Shown piece after piece: positions 25,607-34,196 of a DNA stretch of 64,000 nucleotides. Under the pieces are notes generated by a model. That model worked only from the letters and a program-made list of their open reading frames with translations, was not told the DNA's origin and made no database searches. Position 1 is the first letter of the stretch; the number at the start of each line of letters is the position of its first letter. Both the position numbers and the translations under genes were made by a program. The stretch spans positions 62,001 through 126,000 of the forward strand of contig JAWKLQ010000018.1 of assembly GCA_041392665.1 (NCBI GenBank). The letters are read 5' to 3'. The DNA comes from Flavilitoribacter sp020436695. Lineage in GTDB: Bacteria > Bacteroidota > Bacteroidia > Chitinophagales > Saprospiraceae.

Positions 25607-26989
25607 ATGAAAAATTACTCCCTTGTGGGTCTGGTCTGCCTGGCCCTGACCGCCTGCCAATCCGAATCCTCTGAGTCAGAAAAGTCAAACGAACAACAGG
25701 CTTCGGTACGGCTCATGACGCTGGATCCCGGCCACTTTCATGCCGGACTGGTTCAAAAATTCATGTATGATGCCGTAGATCCGGTAGTGCATGTATATGC
25801 GCCGGAAGGTCCGGACGTGCAGGATCACCTCAAGCGGATTGCCGGATACAACGAACGCGCCGATGATCCTACCCGGTGGGAAGAGGTGGTATATACCGGC
25901 CCGGACTATCTGCAAAAAATGCTGACTGAGAAACCGGGGAATGTAATGGTAGTAGCGGGAAAGAATTCTCAAAAGACAAAATACATCAAAGCAGCAGTAG
26001 ACGCCGGTATTAATGTCCTGGCTGACAAACCTATGGTGATCAAACCCGATGATTTCGAACTGCTGAAAGCCGCGTTTGCCTCGGCGGAAGAACATGGTGT
26101 ATTGTTGTACGACATCATGACTGAGCGCTATGAGATCACCACTATTATGCAGAAGGAACTTTCCCGAATCGCGGGCGTATTCGGTAGCCAGGAAATGGGC
26201 ACCCCCGAAGCACCGGCAATCACCAAGGAAAGTGTACACCACTTCTTTAAATACGTTTCCGGATCGCCCTTGCAACGGCCCGGGTGGTTTTTTGATATTG
26301 ATGAGCAGGGAGAAGCCGTGGTGGATGTATCCACGCACCTGGTGGATCTGGTATTCTGGGAATGTTTCCCGGAGCAGACGCTCGATTATAAGGAAGATAT
26401 TGAAGTCATATCAGCCCGCCGTTGGAGCACGGAATTGACCCCGTCTCAATTTACCAGAGTCACCGGACTGGAAGCCTATCCCGATTATTTACAAAAGGAT
26501 ATTATCAAGGATTCCATTCTAAATGTGTTTTCCAACGGAGAGATCATTTTCAAGGTAAATGGCGTTCACGCCAAAGTCTCCGTCATCTGGAATTACGAAG
26601 CACCAGAAGGGGCCAAGGATACGCACTATTCTATTATGCGCGGCACTACGGCCAATCTGGTGATCCGGCAGGGAGCGGAGCAAAACTATCTACCAACGCT
26701 TTATGTCGAACCAGTTGGTGAAACCCCTGCCAATTTTGAATCTACACTCACACAGGCCCTCAAACAGCAACTCGCGGAAAAACACCCCGGTCTGGACCTC
26801 AAGGCTTCTGAAAACGGCTGGGAGGTGATCATTCCCGAAGAATACAAAGTGGGACACGAAGCGCACTTTACCCAGGTGATGAAAAAATTTCTGGAATACC
26901 TGGAAAAAGGAGGTCTTCCTGAATGGGAAGTGCCGAATATGATCGCAAAATATTATGTGACTACTGAAGGGTATAAGCTTAGTCGGTAG
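25607..26989 (+). CDS. Gfo/Idh/MocA-like oxidoreductase, lipoprotein, with PF16490-type C-terminus
   Basis: 460 residues. The lipobox LALTAC (Cys17) is followed by an acidic Ser/Glu stretch (QSESSESEKSNE), so the protein is anchored outside the cytoplasm, possibly at the cell surface. The fold is Gfo/Idh/MocA: GNVMVVAGKNSQKTKYIKAA, then NVLADKPMVIKPDDFE (DKP replacing the usual EKP). The N-terminal Gly motif GxGxxG is missing; that position reads RLMTLDPGHFHAGLVQK, as in the Bacteroidota family with the putative oxidoreductase C-terminal domain. It is likely involved in carbohydrate oxidation, but cofactor use is in doubt. It is followed on the same strand by ThuA-like and DUF1080 lipoproteins. 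Confidence 0.85.
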   Translation: MKNYSLVGLVCLALTACQSESSESEKSNEQQASVRLMTLDPGHFHAGLVQKFMYDAVDPVVHVYAPEGPDVQDHLKRIAGYNERADDPTRWEEVVYTGPDYLQKMLTEKPGNVMVVAGKNSQKTKYIKAAVDAGINVLADKPMVIKPDDFELLKAAFASAEEHGVLLYDIMTERYEITTIMQKELSRIAGVFGSQEMGTPEAPAITKESVHHFFKYVSGSPLQRPGWFFDIDEQGEAVVDVSTHLVDLVFWECFPEQTLDYKEDIEVISARRWSTELTPSQFTRVTGLEAYPDYLQKDIIKDSILNVFSNGEIIFKVNGVHAKVSVIWNYEAPEGAKDTHYSIMRGTTANLVIRQGAEQNYLPTLYVEPVGETPANFESTLTQALKQQLAEKHPGLDLKASENGWEVIIPEEYKVGHEAHFTQVMKKFLEYLEKGGLPEWEVPNMIAKYYVTTEGYKLSR

Positions 26990-27066
26990 ACGCCCTTCGG
27001 CTTCGCTCAGGGCATTTGCTTTGCTTTCTCAAATACATGAATCTGACAATCAATTATTTGCAAAAC

Positions 27067-27903
27067 ATGAAGAGAGGTACCTTTCATTATTCCATCATCA
27101 GATTGTCTTTCCTGCTGATTCCGGCCGTATTCTTTCTGACCTGTGTCCCAACCAAACAAGGCATATCGGTACAAGGAAAGAAAGTGCTGGTCTTCACCAA
27201 AAACGGCGAGGGTTATGTACACGATAATCTTACCGCCAGTATTGCAGCCATCGAAAAACTGGGCCGGGAACACGGTTTTGCAGTGGATGCTTCCGATGAC
27301 GCCTCGGTGATGACGGAGGACAATCTGAAGCAATACGATGCCCTGATCTTTTCCAACTCCAACAATAATGTATTTGATACGGATGCCCAAAAACTGGCCT
27401 TCCAGCGTTACATCCAGGCGGGCGGCGGTTTTGTCGGCATCCATATCGCCAGCGGAACGGAGCGAAAATGGGACTGGTTTGCCGGCATGGTAGGCGCCCG
27501 ATTTCTGCGGCATCCCAAACTACAGTCTTTCGACATTAAAGTAGTGGATACCGATCATCCGTCTACGGCATTTTTGCCGTCGGTGTGGCATTGGGAAGAC
27601 GAATGTTATTTTCAGACCAATCTGAACCCGGATATGCATGTATTGCTGGCCGCCGATCTCAATACTGTTGAAGATGATAAAAAAGTAGATTATCCAGGTA
27701 CTACCTTCGGTCATTACTTCCCGTTATGCTGGTACCATGAGTTTGACGGAGGGCGTCAGTGGTATACCGCGCTGGGGCACAAGATCGAATATTACAGCAA
27801 TCCCGATTTTTTGCAGCACGTAATGGGTGGTATCCAGTGGGTACTGTCCGGGACGGGAAAAATGGATTATTCAAAAGCTGAGACAAGCCTGAAGCTGGAA
27901 TAA
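27067..27903 (+). CDS. ThuA-domain lipoprotein
   Basis: 278 residues from the ATG at 27067, selected because it gives a proper lipoprotein signal (AVFFLTC, Cys26); the frame is open from 27016. The ThuA fold is a class I glutamine-amidotransferase-like domain: KVLVFTKNGEGYVHDN, DASVMTEDNLKQYDALIFSN, QRYIQAGGGFVGIHIASG, WHWEDECYFQ, and GHYFPLCWYHEFDGGRQWYTALGHK. ThuA was first found in trehalose/disaccharide use with the Gfo/Idh enzyme ThuB; here a Gfo/Idh-like gene lies 77 bp upstream, which supports a shared pathway. The catalytic role is not established for this family. Confidence 0.88.
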   Translation: MKRGTFHYSIIRLSFLLIPAVFFLTCVPTKQGISVQGKKVLVFTKNGEGYVHDNLTASIAAIEKLGREHGFAVDASDDASVMTEDNLKQYDALIFSNSNNNVFDTDAQKLAFQRYIQAGGGFVGIHIASGTERKWDWFAGMVGARFLRHPKLQSFDIKVVDTDHPSTAFLPSVWHWEDECYFQTNLNPDMHVLLAADLNTVEDDKKVDYPGTTFGHYFPLCWYHEFDGGRQWYTALGHKIEYYSNPDFLQHVMGGIQWVLSGTGKMDYSKAETSLKLE

Positions 27904-28004
27904 TTGCTGGTTGCCCGGGTCCTTCATGGAACACCACCATCCCATCATACTGGGACGAATTGATAAAAAATCCATCCTATTTCCTACATTTACCAAAAAA
28001 GTAT

Positions 28005-28676
28005 ATGCAACCAAATATCAACCGTCTACTCCTTCCGGCACTTGCCTTGTTCTTTGTATTCATTAGCGCTTGCGGCACATCCAACATGAAAAATGAGAAC
28101 GGTTTCGTCTCCCTCTTCAACGGCGAGAACCTCGATGGCTGGGTCGGAAATAAGCAATCATACAAGGTAGATAACGGCACCATACTGGTAGATCCGGCCG
28201 GCAGCGGCGGCGGCAATCTATATACGGAAAAAGAATACAGCAGCTTTATCTTCCGCTTTGAGTTTCAACTTACTCCGGGTGCAAACAACGGACTTGGCAT
28301 ACATGCTCCACTGGAAGGTGATGCGGCCTACGTTGGTAAAGAGATACAGATCCTCGACAATACCGCCGAGAAGTATGCCACGCTACAACCCTACCAGTAT
28401 CACGGTTCTGTATACGGCATTGTGCCGGCCAAACGCGGTTTTCTGAATCCGGTTGGAGAATGGAATCAGGAAGAAGTGACGGTGCGCGGAAATAAGATCA
28501 AGGTAGTCCTTAATGGAACGACCATTGTAGATGCCGATCTGGATGAGGCTGCCAAAAATGGCACGATGGACCATAAAGATCATCCCGGCTTACAACGCAC
28601 CAACGGTCATATCGGCTTTCTGGGACATGGAGATGTGCTTCGATTCCGGAACATTTCTATTAAGGAGCTGAAGTAG
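28005..28676 (+). CDS. DUF1080 (3-keto-disaccharide hydrolase family) lipoprotein
   Basis: 223 residues from the ATG at 28005, giving the lipobox VFISAC (Cys23). The body is the DUF1080 jelly-roll: GFVSLFNGENLDGWVGN, NGTILVDPAGSGGGNLYTEKEYSSFIFRFEFQ, GANNGLGIHAP and NGHIGFLGHGDVLRFRNISIKELK. Members of PF06439 are named 3-keto-disaccharide hydrolases from work on 3-keto-glycoside breakdown. It is third in a row of exported lipoproteins with the oxidoreductase and ThuA genes, about 100 bp after ThuA. Its last 17 bp overlap the end of the convergent tctA gene. Confidence 0.9.
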   Translation: MQPNINRLLLPALALFFVFISACGTSNMKNENGFVSLFNGENLDGWVGNKQSYKVDNGTILVDPAGSGGGNLYTEKEYSSFIFRFEFQLTPGANNGLGIHAPLEGDAAYVGKEIQILDNTAEKYATLQPYQYHGSVYGIVPAKRGFLNPVGEWNQEEVTVRGNKIKVVLNGTTIVDADLDEAAKNGTMDHKDHPGLQRTNGHIGFLGHGDVLRFRNISIKELK

Positions 28677-30153
28677 TGCTGCCTTTCCCAAACCGGGATT
28701 TAAAATAGATCCCCATCCCGATCACCAGTAAGGTAGCGACCATCAGGCCAATAGCCAGTGGACGCTCGAAGAAACTCATCAGGTCCCAGTGGGACTTGAT
28801 GGCGCTCATCATGAAATTCTGTTCCAGAATAGGGCCCAGCACCATGCCCAGCACTACCTGTGCCAGTGGGAAGCCTCCTCTTTGCATCAGAAAGGCGATC
28901 AGTCCCATGGCGCCCATTACCCAGATATCAAATACGTTGTTATTGATAGCGTAGGCACCGACTACACACAGGGCTGTGATCACCATCAGCAGGATGCGGA
29001 AAGGGATCTTCATCAGGTATGAGGCCAGTCTTGCGGTGAGGAAACCATAGAACGGGAGCAGGATGAGATTGGCGATCAGAAAAGTCAGATATAGTGACCA
29101 TAGCAGATCCGGCTGTTGTTCAAACAGCAATGGTCCGGGGGTAATACCCTTCATCAGAAAAACCCCAAGCACAATGGCCGTGATGGTATCTCCCGGTAAA
29201 CCCAGGGAAAGAGCAGGTATCCAGGCGCTGGCAACCGCGGCATTATTACTACTGGTGCCGGCCAAGACCGTCTTCTCCATTTCCTCTTCAGTCACGGTCT
29301 CATTTTTTTGCTGCATCTTTTCCAGGCTACAGGCCACCCAGGCGCCGATATCGGCTCCGGCTCCCGGTAAAAACCCGACCAGAATACCGGTAAGGGATGA
29401 GCGAAACACCAGCCATTTCTCCTTTAAGATCAAAACCATCGGATGCCGGTAGAACTGCTTCAAGGCCCCGGCCATTGACTGTACAGGAGCCTCTTCCTTG
29501 GGCATGGGTTTGAATAAATGCTGTAACACTTCAGAAAAACCAAACAAACCGATCATCACCACGATGTAGTTGAATCCGCTCAGCAGGTTAGCGTTGTCAA
29601 AATGAAAACGGGGAACGCCCAGCGTAGGATCAACCCCGACGGTAGACAGAAACAAACCAAAGAGTAATGAGGCCAGCGCCTTGACCGATGACCCTCCAGA
29701 GGCAAACACCCCCGCAGCCAACCCCAGGATGGCGATCCAGAAATATTCAAAAGATGAAAATTGTTTGGCAATGGAGGCAATGGCAGTAGCGCCGAAGATC
29801 AATAACAATGTACCCAAAATGCCGCCCACAGCGGACCCCATGGCACTTAGCCCAAGACCATACATGGCGCCTTTTTTTCGTGCAGTCCGGTACAATTCAT
29901 CCAAATACGCAGCACTCGCCGGCGTACCGGGTATGCGAGCTACCGTAGAGCCCACGTCACCGGCGTAGATGGCTACCGAGGAGATGGCAATAATGGCCGG
30001 TAAGGCCACCATAGGATCAAGAAAAAAAGCAATAGGTATAAAAAGAGCGACCGCCAGTGTGGCCGTCAGCCCGGGAATAGCGCCAAACATGGAGCCGTAC
30101 AATCCGCCCAAGAGTAGGGCCAATATTCCTTCCCAACTAAAAAAATGACTCAT
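28660..30153 (-). CDS. tctA: Tripartite tricarboxylate transporter, large permease TctA
   Basis: 497 residues from the ATG at 30153, about the usual TctA length. Family blocks: GAIPGLTATLAVALFIPIAF, AISSVAIYAGDVGSTVARIPGTP, GLGLSAMGSAVGGILG, GFLPGAGADIGAWVAC and LGLPGDTITAIVLGVFLMKG; about twelve membrane segments. It moves substrate (tricarboxylates or other organic acids) across the inner membrane using an ion gradient, with TctB and a TctC binding protein. Its ATG overlaps the tctB stop (ATGA). Its 3' end overlaps the convergent DUF1080 gene by 17 bp. The order on the minus strand is tctC, tctB, tctA. Confidence 0.95.
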   Translation of the reverse strand: MSHFFSWEGILALLLGGLYGSMFGAIPGLTATLAVALFIPIAFFLDPMVALPAIIAISSVAIYAGDVGSTVARIPGTPASAAYLDELYRTARKKGAMYGLGLSAMGSAVGGILGTLLLIFGATAIASIAKQFSSFEYFWIAILGLAAGVFASGGSSVKALASLLFGLFLSTVGVDPTLGVPRFHFDNANLLSGFNYIVVMIGLFGFSEVLQHLFKPMPKEEAPVQSMAGALKQFYRHPMVLILKEKWLVFRSSLTGILVGFLPGAGADIGAWVACSLEKMQQKNETVTEEEMEKTVLAGTSSNNAAVASAWIPALSLGLPGDTITAIVLGVFLMKGITPGPLLFEQQPDLLWSLYLTFLIANLILLPFYGFLTARLASYLMKIPFRILLMVITALCVVGAYAINNNVFDIWVMGAMGLIAFLMQRGGFPLAQVVLGMVLGPILEQNFMMSAIKSHWDLMSFFERPLAIGLMVATLLVIGMGIYFKSRFGKGSTTSAP

Positions 30154-30590
30154 AGTGGAACTCCTAAACCAATTACGAATAATAAATAGATCGTGACGGA
30201 AGTCAGTGCCGCAGTCACGGCTGCTTTCCACCACACCACACGCAACAACAGGCCAAAGGCAAAACACAGTACGGCCAAACTAACCACAAAACCCATCATC
30301 TCAATCAGATACGGAAATATACCGATCAAAGCCAGGCCGGCCGCTACCATCAACAACGATCTTGACGGCCTGAAATTCATTTCAGACACCCCATCCCACC
30401 TACTTAAGACCAGCAGCAAAACACCGCAGATGATAAAGCCGGCCGCTACCAGTTTCGGGAAGAGGGACGGGCCGGGATAGCCTTCGTCCAGACTTGGAAA
30501 ATCCGAAGCATACCACCAGATCCCAATACCAAACAGGAGTAGGATCAGGCCGTTGAATAGTTCAACTTTTCTTTCTTTCTTCTCTGACAT
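30150..30590 (-). CDS. tctB: Tripartite tricarboxylate transporter, small permease TctB
   Basis: 146 residues from the ATG at 30590, preferred because of the A-rich stretch just before it; starts at 30617 or 30641 are also possible. It has four hydrophobic segments (LFNGLILLLFGIGIWWYA, LVAAGFIICGVLLLVLS, LLMVAAGLALIGIFPYLI, and a last pair around FVVSLAVLCFAFGLLLRVVWW) and the typical loop SLDEGYPGPSLFPKLVA. TctB is the poorly conserved four-helix subunit that accompanies TctA. Position between tctC and tctA, plus the 4-bp overlap with tctA, supports the call more than sequence alone. Confidence 0.88.
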   Translation of the reverse strand: MSEKKERKVELFNGLILLLFGIGIWWYASDFPSLDEGYPGPSLFPKLVAAGFIICGVLLLVLSRWDGVSEMNFRPSRSLLMVAAGLALIGIFPYLIEMMGFVVSLAVLCFAFGLLLRVVWWKAAVTAALTSVTIYLLFVIGLGVPL

Positions 30591-30662
30591 TTTTTGAAGG
30601 TGTTCAGGTGTTGACATTGACGTGCATAACTCACTCCTCACCTCTCACTCCTCACTCCTAAT

Positions 30663-31667
30663 TTATTCCGCGATCCCCGCTTCCCGCATCAATTCTCCGT
30701 TCACCCGGTCCTGCTCCGCCATAAACTGTTCCAGTTCTTCGCCGAACATCAGCTGTATATTAGAGCCGGCATTATTCAGGGCAGTGGTAAATTCCGGATC
30801 TTTGGTAGCCGTTTGCAACGCACTGATGAGTTTAGTCCTGATCTCTTCCGGAAGGTCAGCTGGAGCACAGGCACTTACCCATCCTCCGATCGACCAATCG
30901 TATCCCAGCTCTTTCAGCGTGGGAACGTCCGGGAAGCGTTCCAGCCGATTTTCGGCCATTACAGCAAGCGTTTTTACTTGACCGGCTTCCCGTAGCGAAT
31001 GTACTTCCGTCAAAGAAGCTGTAACGACATCCACCCCTTCGGCCAGCAATTCCTGTAGAGCCGGTGCCGAACCCTGGCTTGGTACCCAGGGTAATGCATC
31101 TGACGGCAATCCACAGACCTTTAGAAAACCCAGACGGGCGAGATCCCATATACCGCCGCGGGCGGTACCAGAGGCTTTCAATTGCCCGGGATTGGCACGA
31201 ATAGCTGCAATAAGTTCATCTAATGTATTCCAGGGAGCATCCGCCCGTACGGTAATAGCGGCAGCATTGTTGATCAGCAAGGCCAGTGGCGTGTAATTAG
31301 TATAACTCAGATCAGTCAGTCCCATGTGGTGCAACATACTGATCTCTACCGTCACAGCGCCAATGGTGTAACCATCGGGCCGGGAGGAAGACAAAGCCAG
31401 ATGCCCCACTACTCCACCTCCACCGGTCCGGTTGACAACATTGACTGACTGGCCGAGTGGCTTTTGCAATACTGTGGCCGTTACCCGGGAACTGACATCC
31501 GTCATCCCGCCGGCTGACCATGGTACAATATAGGTGATCGGACGCTCGGGATAACCGTCGTTGGTACTACCTCCTTCACTAGAAGTACATTGAGGTAACA
31601 GGAAAAGAGCGCTAACAACAAAAAGTAGTAGGTAGAACAATCGGGAAAGACCGGCCTGCATCAGCAT
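30663..31667 (-). CDS. tctC: TctC/Bug-family substrate-binding protein, lipoprotein form
   Basis: 334 residues from the ATG at 31667 (a second Met lies two codons in). Lipobox FLLPQC (Cys27). The Bug-family body is clear: YPERPITYIVPWSAGGMTDVSSRV, VVNRTGGGGVVGHLALSSSRPDGYTIG, and the PTLKELGYDW segment. It captures an organic-acid-type ligand for TctAB. Proteobacterial homologues are normally soluble periplasmic proteins; a lipid anchor is unusual. It is the first gene of the tctCBA operon, with a strong promoter match at 31695-31725. It is divergent from a sulfatase gene. Confidence 0.92.
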   Translation of the reverse strand: MLMQAGLSRLFYLLLFVVSALFLLPQCTSSEGGSTNDGYPERPITYIVPWSAGGMTDVSSRVTATVLQKPLGQSVNVVNRTGGGGVVGHLALSSSRPDGYTIGAVTVEISMLHHMGLTDLSYTNYTPLALLINNAAAITVRADAPWNTLDELIAAIRANPGQLKASGTARGGIWDLARLGFLKVCGLPSDALPWVPSQGSAPALQELLAEGVDVVTASLTEVHSLREAGQVKTLAVMAENRLERFPDVPTLKELGYDWSIGGWVSACAPADLPEEIRTKLISALQTATKDPEFTTALNNAGSNIQLMFGEELEQFMAEQDRVNGELMREAGIAE

Positions 31668-31694
31668 TTTTTCGAGTTGTTTTGATAATACGTA

Positions 31695-31725
31695 CAAAGT
31701 TAACAAATGAAGGCACAGGGCCAAA
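31695..31725 (-). promoter_or_regulatory. Promoter of tctCBA
   Basis: On the minus strand: TTTG (31722-31725), exactly 19 bp, then TAACTTTG (31695-31702). This matches the Bacteroidota consensus TTTG-N19-TAnnTTTG without a mismatch. The expected transcription start is about 20 bp before the tctC ATG at 31667. Confidence 0.7.
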
Positions 31726-31787
31726 TCCACTTTCCGTCTACAAGCTTGTTCAGGAATTCTGTTAACTTTCCTTCAAATTGCAAGACG

Positions 31788-33242
31788 ATGATCCGATCCC
31801 GCACCCTCATTGTACTAGGTTTATTTATCCTATTAGGTTGCCGCCCCACCGGCGAAAGTCACCAAGAGATGGATACTCCTAATATTCTTATCCTCCTGGC
31901 CGATGATCTTGGTTACGGCGACCTGGGTTGTTACGGCGGCATCGCCCATACACCAAATCTGGATCGTTTGGCCCTCGAAGGCATCCGTTTTACCGATTTT
32001 TACGCAGCTGCCCCCAATTGCTCGCCCTCCCGGGTAGGTCTGCTCACCGGGCGGTCTCCCTCCAAAGTGGGGATGTACAATTATTTGTCTGACAAACACC
32101 CCATGCACTTACCTGGCGAGGAAATTACCATTGCGGAAGTGGTGAGGACGAAGGCTTATCGAACCGGCCATTTCGGCAAATGGCACGTTAGTTGTCTGCC
32201 GCAAGATCCGGAACTGAATCAGCCCCAACCCGACGAACAGGGCTTTGAGCACTCTTTGGGAACTGCCAACAATGCCCGTCCTACCCACCTAAACCCCAAC
32301 AACTTTATCAGGAATGGCGACTCTACCGGAATATTGAACGGCTATTCCTGCGATATTGTCGTGCAGGAAGCGATCAACTGGCTGGACACCCTATCTCCTG
32401 CTGATCCTTTCCTGATGTATGTGGCCTTTCACGAACCTCATAAAATCGTAGCCTCACCGCCGGATCTTACGGCGAAGTATGCAGGATACTCCAAAGCAGA
32501 AGCCGAATATTTTGCCAGTGTGGAAAATATGGATCGGGCTGCGGGCAGACTCCTAAGTGAACTGGCCAAAAGAGGATTGGAAGAAAATACCATTATTTTG
32601 TTTGCCTCCGACAATGGTTCCTACCGAAATGGTTCTAACGGGGAGCTTTTAGGCGGAAAGAGTTTTGTCTACGAAGGAGGCATCAGAGTACCGGGAATCC
32701 TTCGCTGGAAAGGCCGGATCGATGCCGGACAGGTCATCCATGAACCGGTAGGTCTGGTTGACGTCATGCCGACGATCTGCGCACTCACCGGAGCGGAACA
32801 CCCCAATCATTCCGAGCTGGATGGCGTGAGTTGGCATCCTTTGCTAACCCATTCGTCGCTCGAAAGAGAAAAACCACTGAGCTGGTTCTTTTATCGCACC
32901 TCCCCCGAGATCGCCATGCGTTTTGGTGACTATGTCATGCTGGGCCGTGACCGGGACTCCACCCTTCATACCCATCCGTTAACTGCACCCGATATGGATT
33001 ATATCAAGACGATGGACCTGGAGGATTTTGAGTTGTACAATCTGAAAACCGACATGAAACAGGAGCATAATATCGACTACCGCACGGTGGATATGGGCGC
33101 CCAATACCGCCGACAAATTACAGACCGGCTGAAAGAGATCCAGCAAGTAGGCCCTTACTGGGAAGATCTGCCGCCGGCACTGGGCGCCCGGAAATTGAAA
33201 TCGGAATGGAGGGCGTTGCGGCCGAAAGGGTTTAGTAATTAG
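31788..33242 (+). CDS. Sulfatase, formylglycine-dependent, lipoprotein
   Basis: 484 residues from the ATG at 31788; this start gives a lipobox (LFILLGC, Cys18), whereas the open frame from 31707 adds a leader that spoils it. The active-site motif is CSPSR (Cys78), the Cys being converted to formylglycine; metal ligands include the ADD pair (residues 39-40) and FASDNG. Further markers are TGHFGKWHVS and FEHSLGTANNARPTH. This belongs to the S1 sulfatases, hydrolysing sulfate esters on a carbohydrate outside the cytoplasm; the substrate is unknown. It is divergent from tctC. No anaerobic or FGE-type maturase gene lies in the window. Confidence 0.93.
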   Translation: MIRSRTLIVLGLFILLGCRPTGESHQEMDTPNILILLADDLGYGDLGCYGGIAHTPNLDRLALEGIRFTDFYAAAPNCSPSRVGLLTGRSPSKVGMYNYLSDKHPMHLPGEEITIAEVVRTKAYRTGHFGKWHVSCLPQDPELNQPQPDEQGFEHSLGTANNARPTHLNPNNFIRNGDSTGILNGYSCDIVVQEAINWLDTLSPADPFLMYVAFHEPHKIVASPPDLTAKYAGYSKAEAEYFASVENMDRAAGRLLSELAKRGLEENTIILFASDNGSYRNGSNGELLGGKSFVYEGGIRVPGILRWKGRIDAGQVIHEPVGLVDVMPTICALTGAEHPNHSELDGVSWHPLLTHSSLEREKPLSWFFYRTSPEIAMRFGDYVMLGRDRDSTLHTHPLTAPDMDYIKTMDLEDFELYNLKTDMKQEHNIDYRTVDMGAQYRRQITDRLKEIQQVGPYWEDLPPALGARKLKSEWRALRPKGFSN

Positions 33243-33405
33243 TCCGCCAGTCGTAAGTCGTAAGTCAATCGCGTCAGTAGGAAAATGATTGGGATCACTC
33301 CTGATTTCAGTAAAATCGGGTGCTTAGATTCCAGCATCTTTGGTTTATGGCATCCCATTTCAGCATGCTCCACTGTGACTGACGACTATTGACTTACAAC
33401 TCGCA
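33243..33405. repeat. TCGTAAG-type repeat head with inverted tail
   Basis: The head (33247-33270) reads agtcgtaagtcgtaagtcaatc; the tail (33375-33402) reads gtgactgacgactattgacttacaactcg, its inverse. About 105 bp lies between. The core gacgactattgactta of the tail also appears, as tacgactattgactga, in the tail of the 607-839 island, so the two belong to one family. It sits between convergent sulfatase and DUF1080 genes; nothing else is visible up to 33473. Confidence 0.75.
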
Positions 33406-33473
33406 ATTTTGACAGTTTAGAACCTTAAGTCAAATATTACTCCCCTCTCTTTTGGGCTACTAACGCTTATCAT

Positions 33474-34082
33474 TTATTTCAGCTTAGCTACGGAAATATT
33501 GCGAAAGTCAACCGCCATTTCACGTCCCGGATGCAATTGCAAACCAATCGGACCTTCCAGTTTGGCGCCCTCCATAGTGTAGGTCATTACCTTCTTCCCA
33601 TTCAGCCATACCGTGTACACATTGCCGACGGCCTGTGCTTTAATCGTGTTCCAGTCATCCATCTTCAGCAGTTCTTTTACCCCTTCCGCCTCTACCGGAT
33701 AACCTTTTTTCGGCACATAGGGCGAGCCGGTCATATCACGCTTAAGCGAGCCGGATTCTCCGATCTGGATCTGCGGCGCGTCTTCGCCATCGCCCCGCAT
33801 GAAAATACCGGTATCGATGGTGCCGTCACCGAATTTGAAATCCAGCTGCACTACAAAATCCTTGTATTGTTTTTTAGTCCAAAGGATGGAGCCTTTCTTG
33901 TCCGGCCCATTCTTAGTCGATAGAATACCATCGTGGATGGTCCACCAGATATTATTTTCCGGGACCTCCCAGTTTTTGAAAGTCTTGCCATTAAAAATGC
34001 TTTTCATTTTGGGAGCCTTGCTTTGCCCCCATGCCGTAGTCAGGCACAGTACCGACAGCAGTACCAATAGTTGGAATTTCAT
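33474..34082 (-). CDS. Secreted DUF1080 (3-keto-disaccharide hydrolase family) protein
   Basis: 202 residues with a cleavable signal peptide (FQLLVLLSVLCLTTAWGQ) and no lipobox, unlike the DUF1080 protein at 28005-28676. The single jelly-roll domain has MKSIFNGKTFKNWEVPENN, KKGSILWTKKQYKDFVVQLDFK, DTGIFMRGDGEDAPQIQIG and the C-terminal HPGREMAVDFRNISVAKL. It probably binds or cleaves a (3-keto-)glycoside in the periplasm. It stands alone, convergent with the sulfatase gene and divergent from the esterase gene. Confidence 0.9.
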   Translation of the reverse strand: MKFQLLVLLSVLCLTTAWGQSKAPKMKSIFNGKTFKNWEVPENNIWWTIHDGILSTKNGPDKKGSILWTKKQYKDFVVQLDFKFGDGTIDTGIFMRGDGEDAPQIQIGESGSLKRDMTGSPYVPKKGYPVEAEGVKELLKMDDWNTIKAQAVGNVYTVWLNGKKVMTYTMEGAKLEGPIGLQLHPGREMAVDFRNISVAKLK

Positions 34083-34151
34083 TTTGCTTTTTTTTAGGTT
34101 TAAATGGACGCCCCGAAATATATGGAATATATTTTAAAGCACATTTTTAAA

Positions 34152-34159
34152 TACCTTTG
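34152..34159 (+). promoter_or_regulatory. Candidate -7 element of the esterase gene
   Basis: TACCTTTG matches TAnnTTTG exactly, 37 bp before the ATG at 34197. The -33 element is weak: only a TTTT at 34132-34135, 16 bp upstream. Confidence 0.4.
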
Positions 34160-34196
34160 GGTGTACAGCAGCACTTTTTAACAAAACGAACCAACC

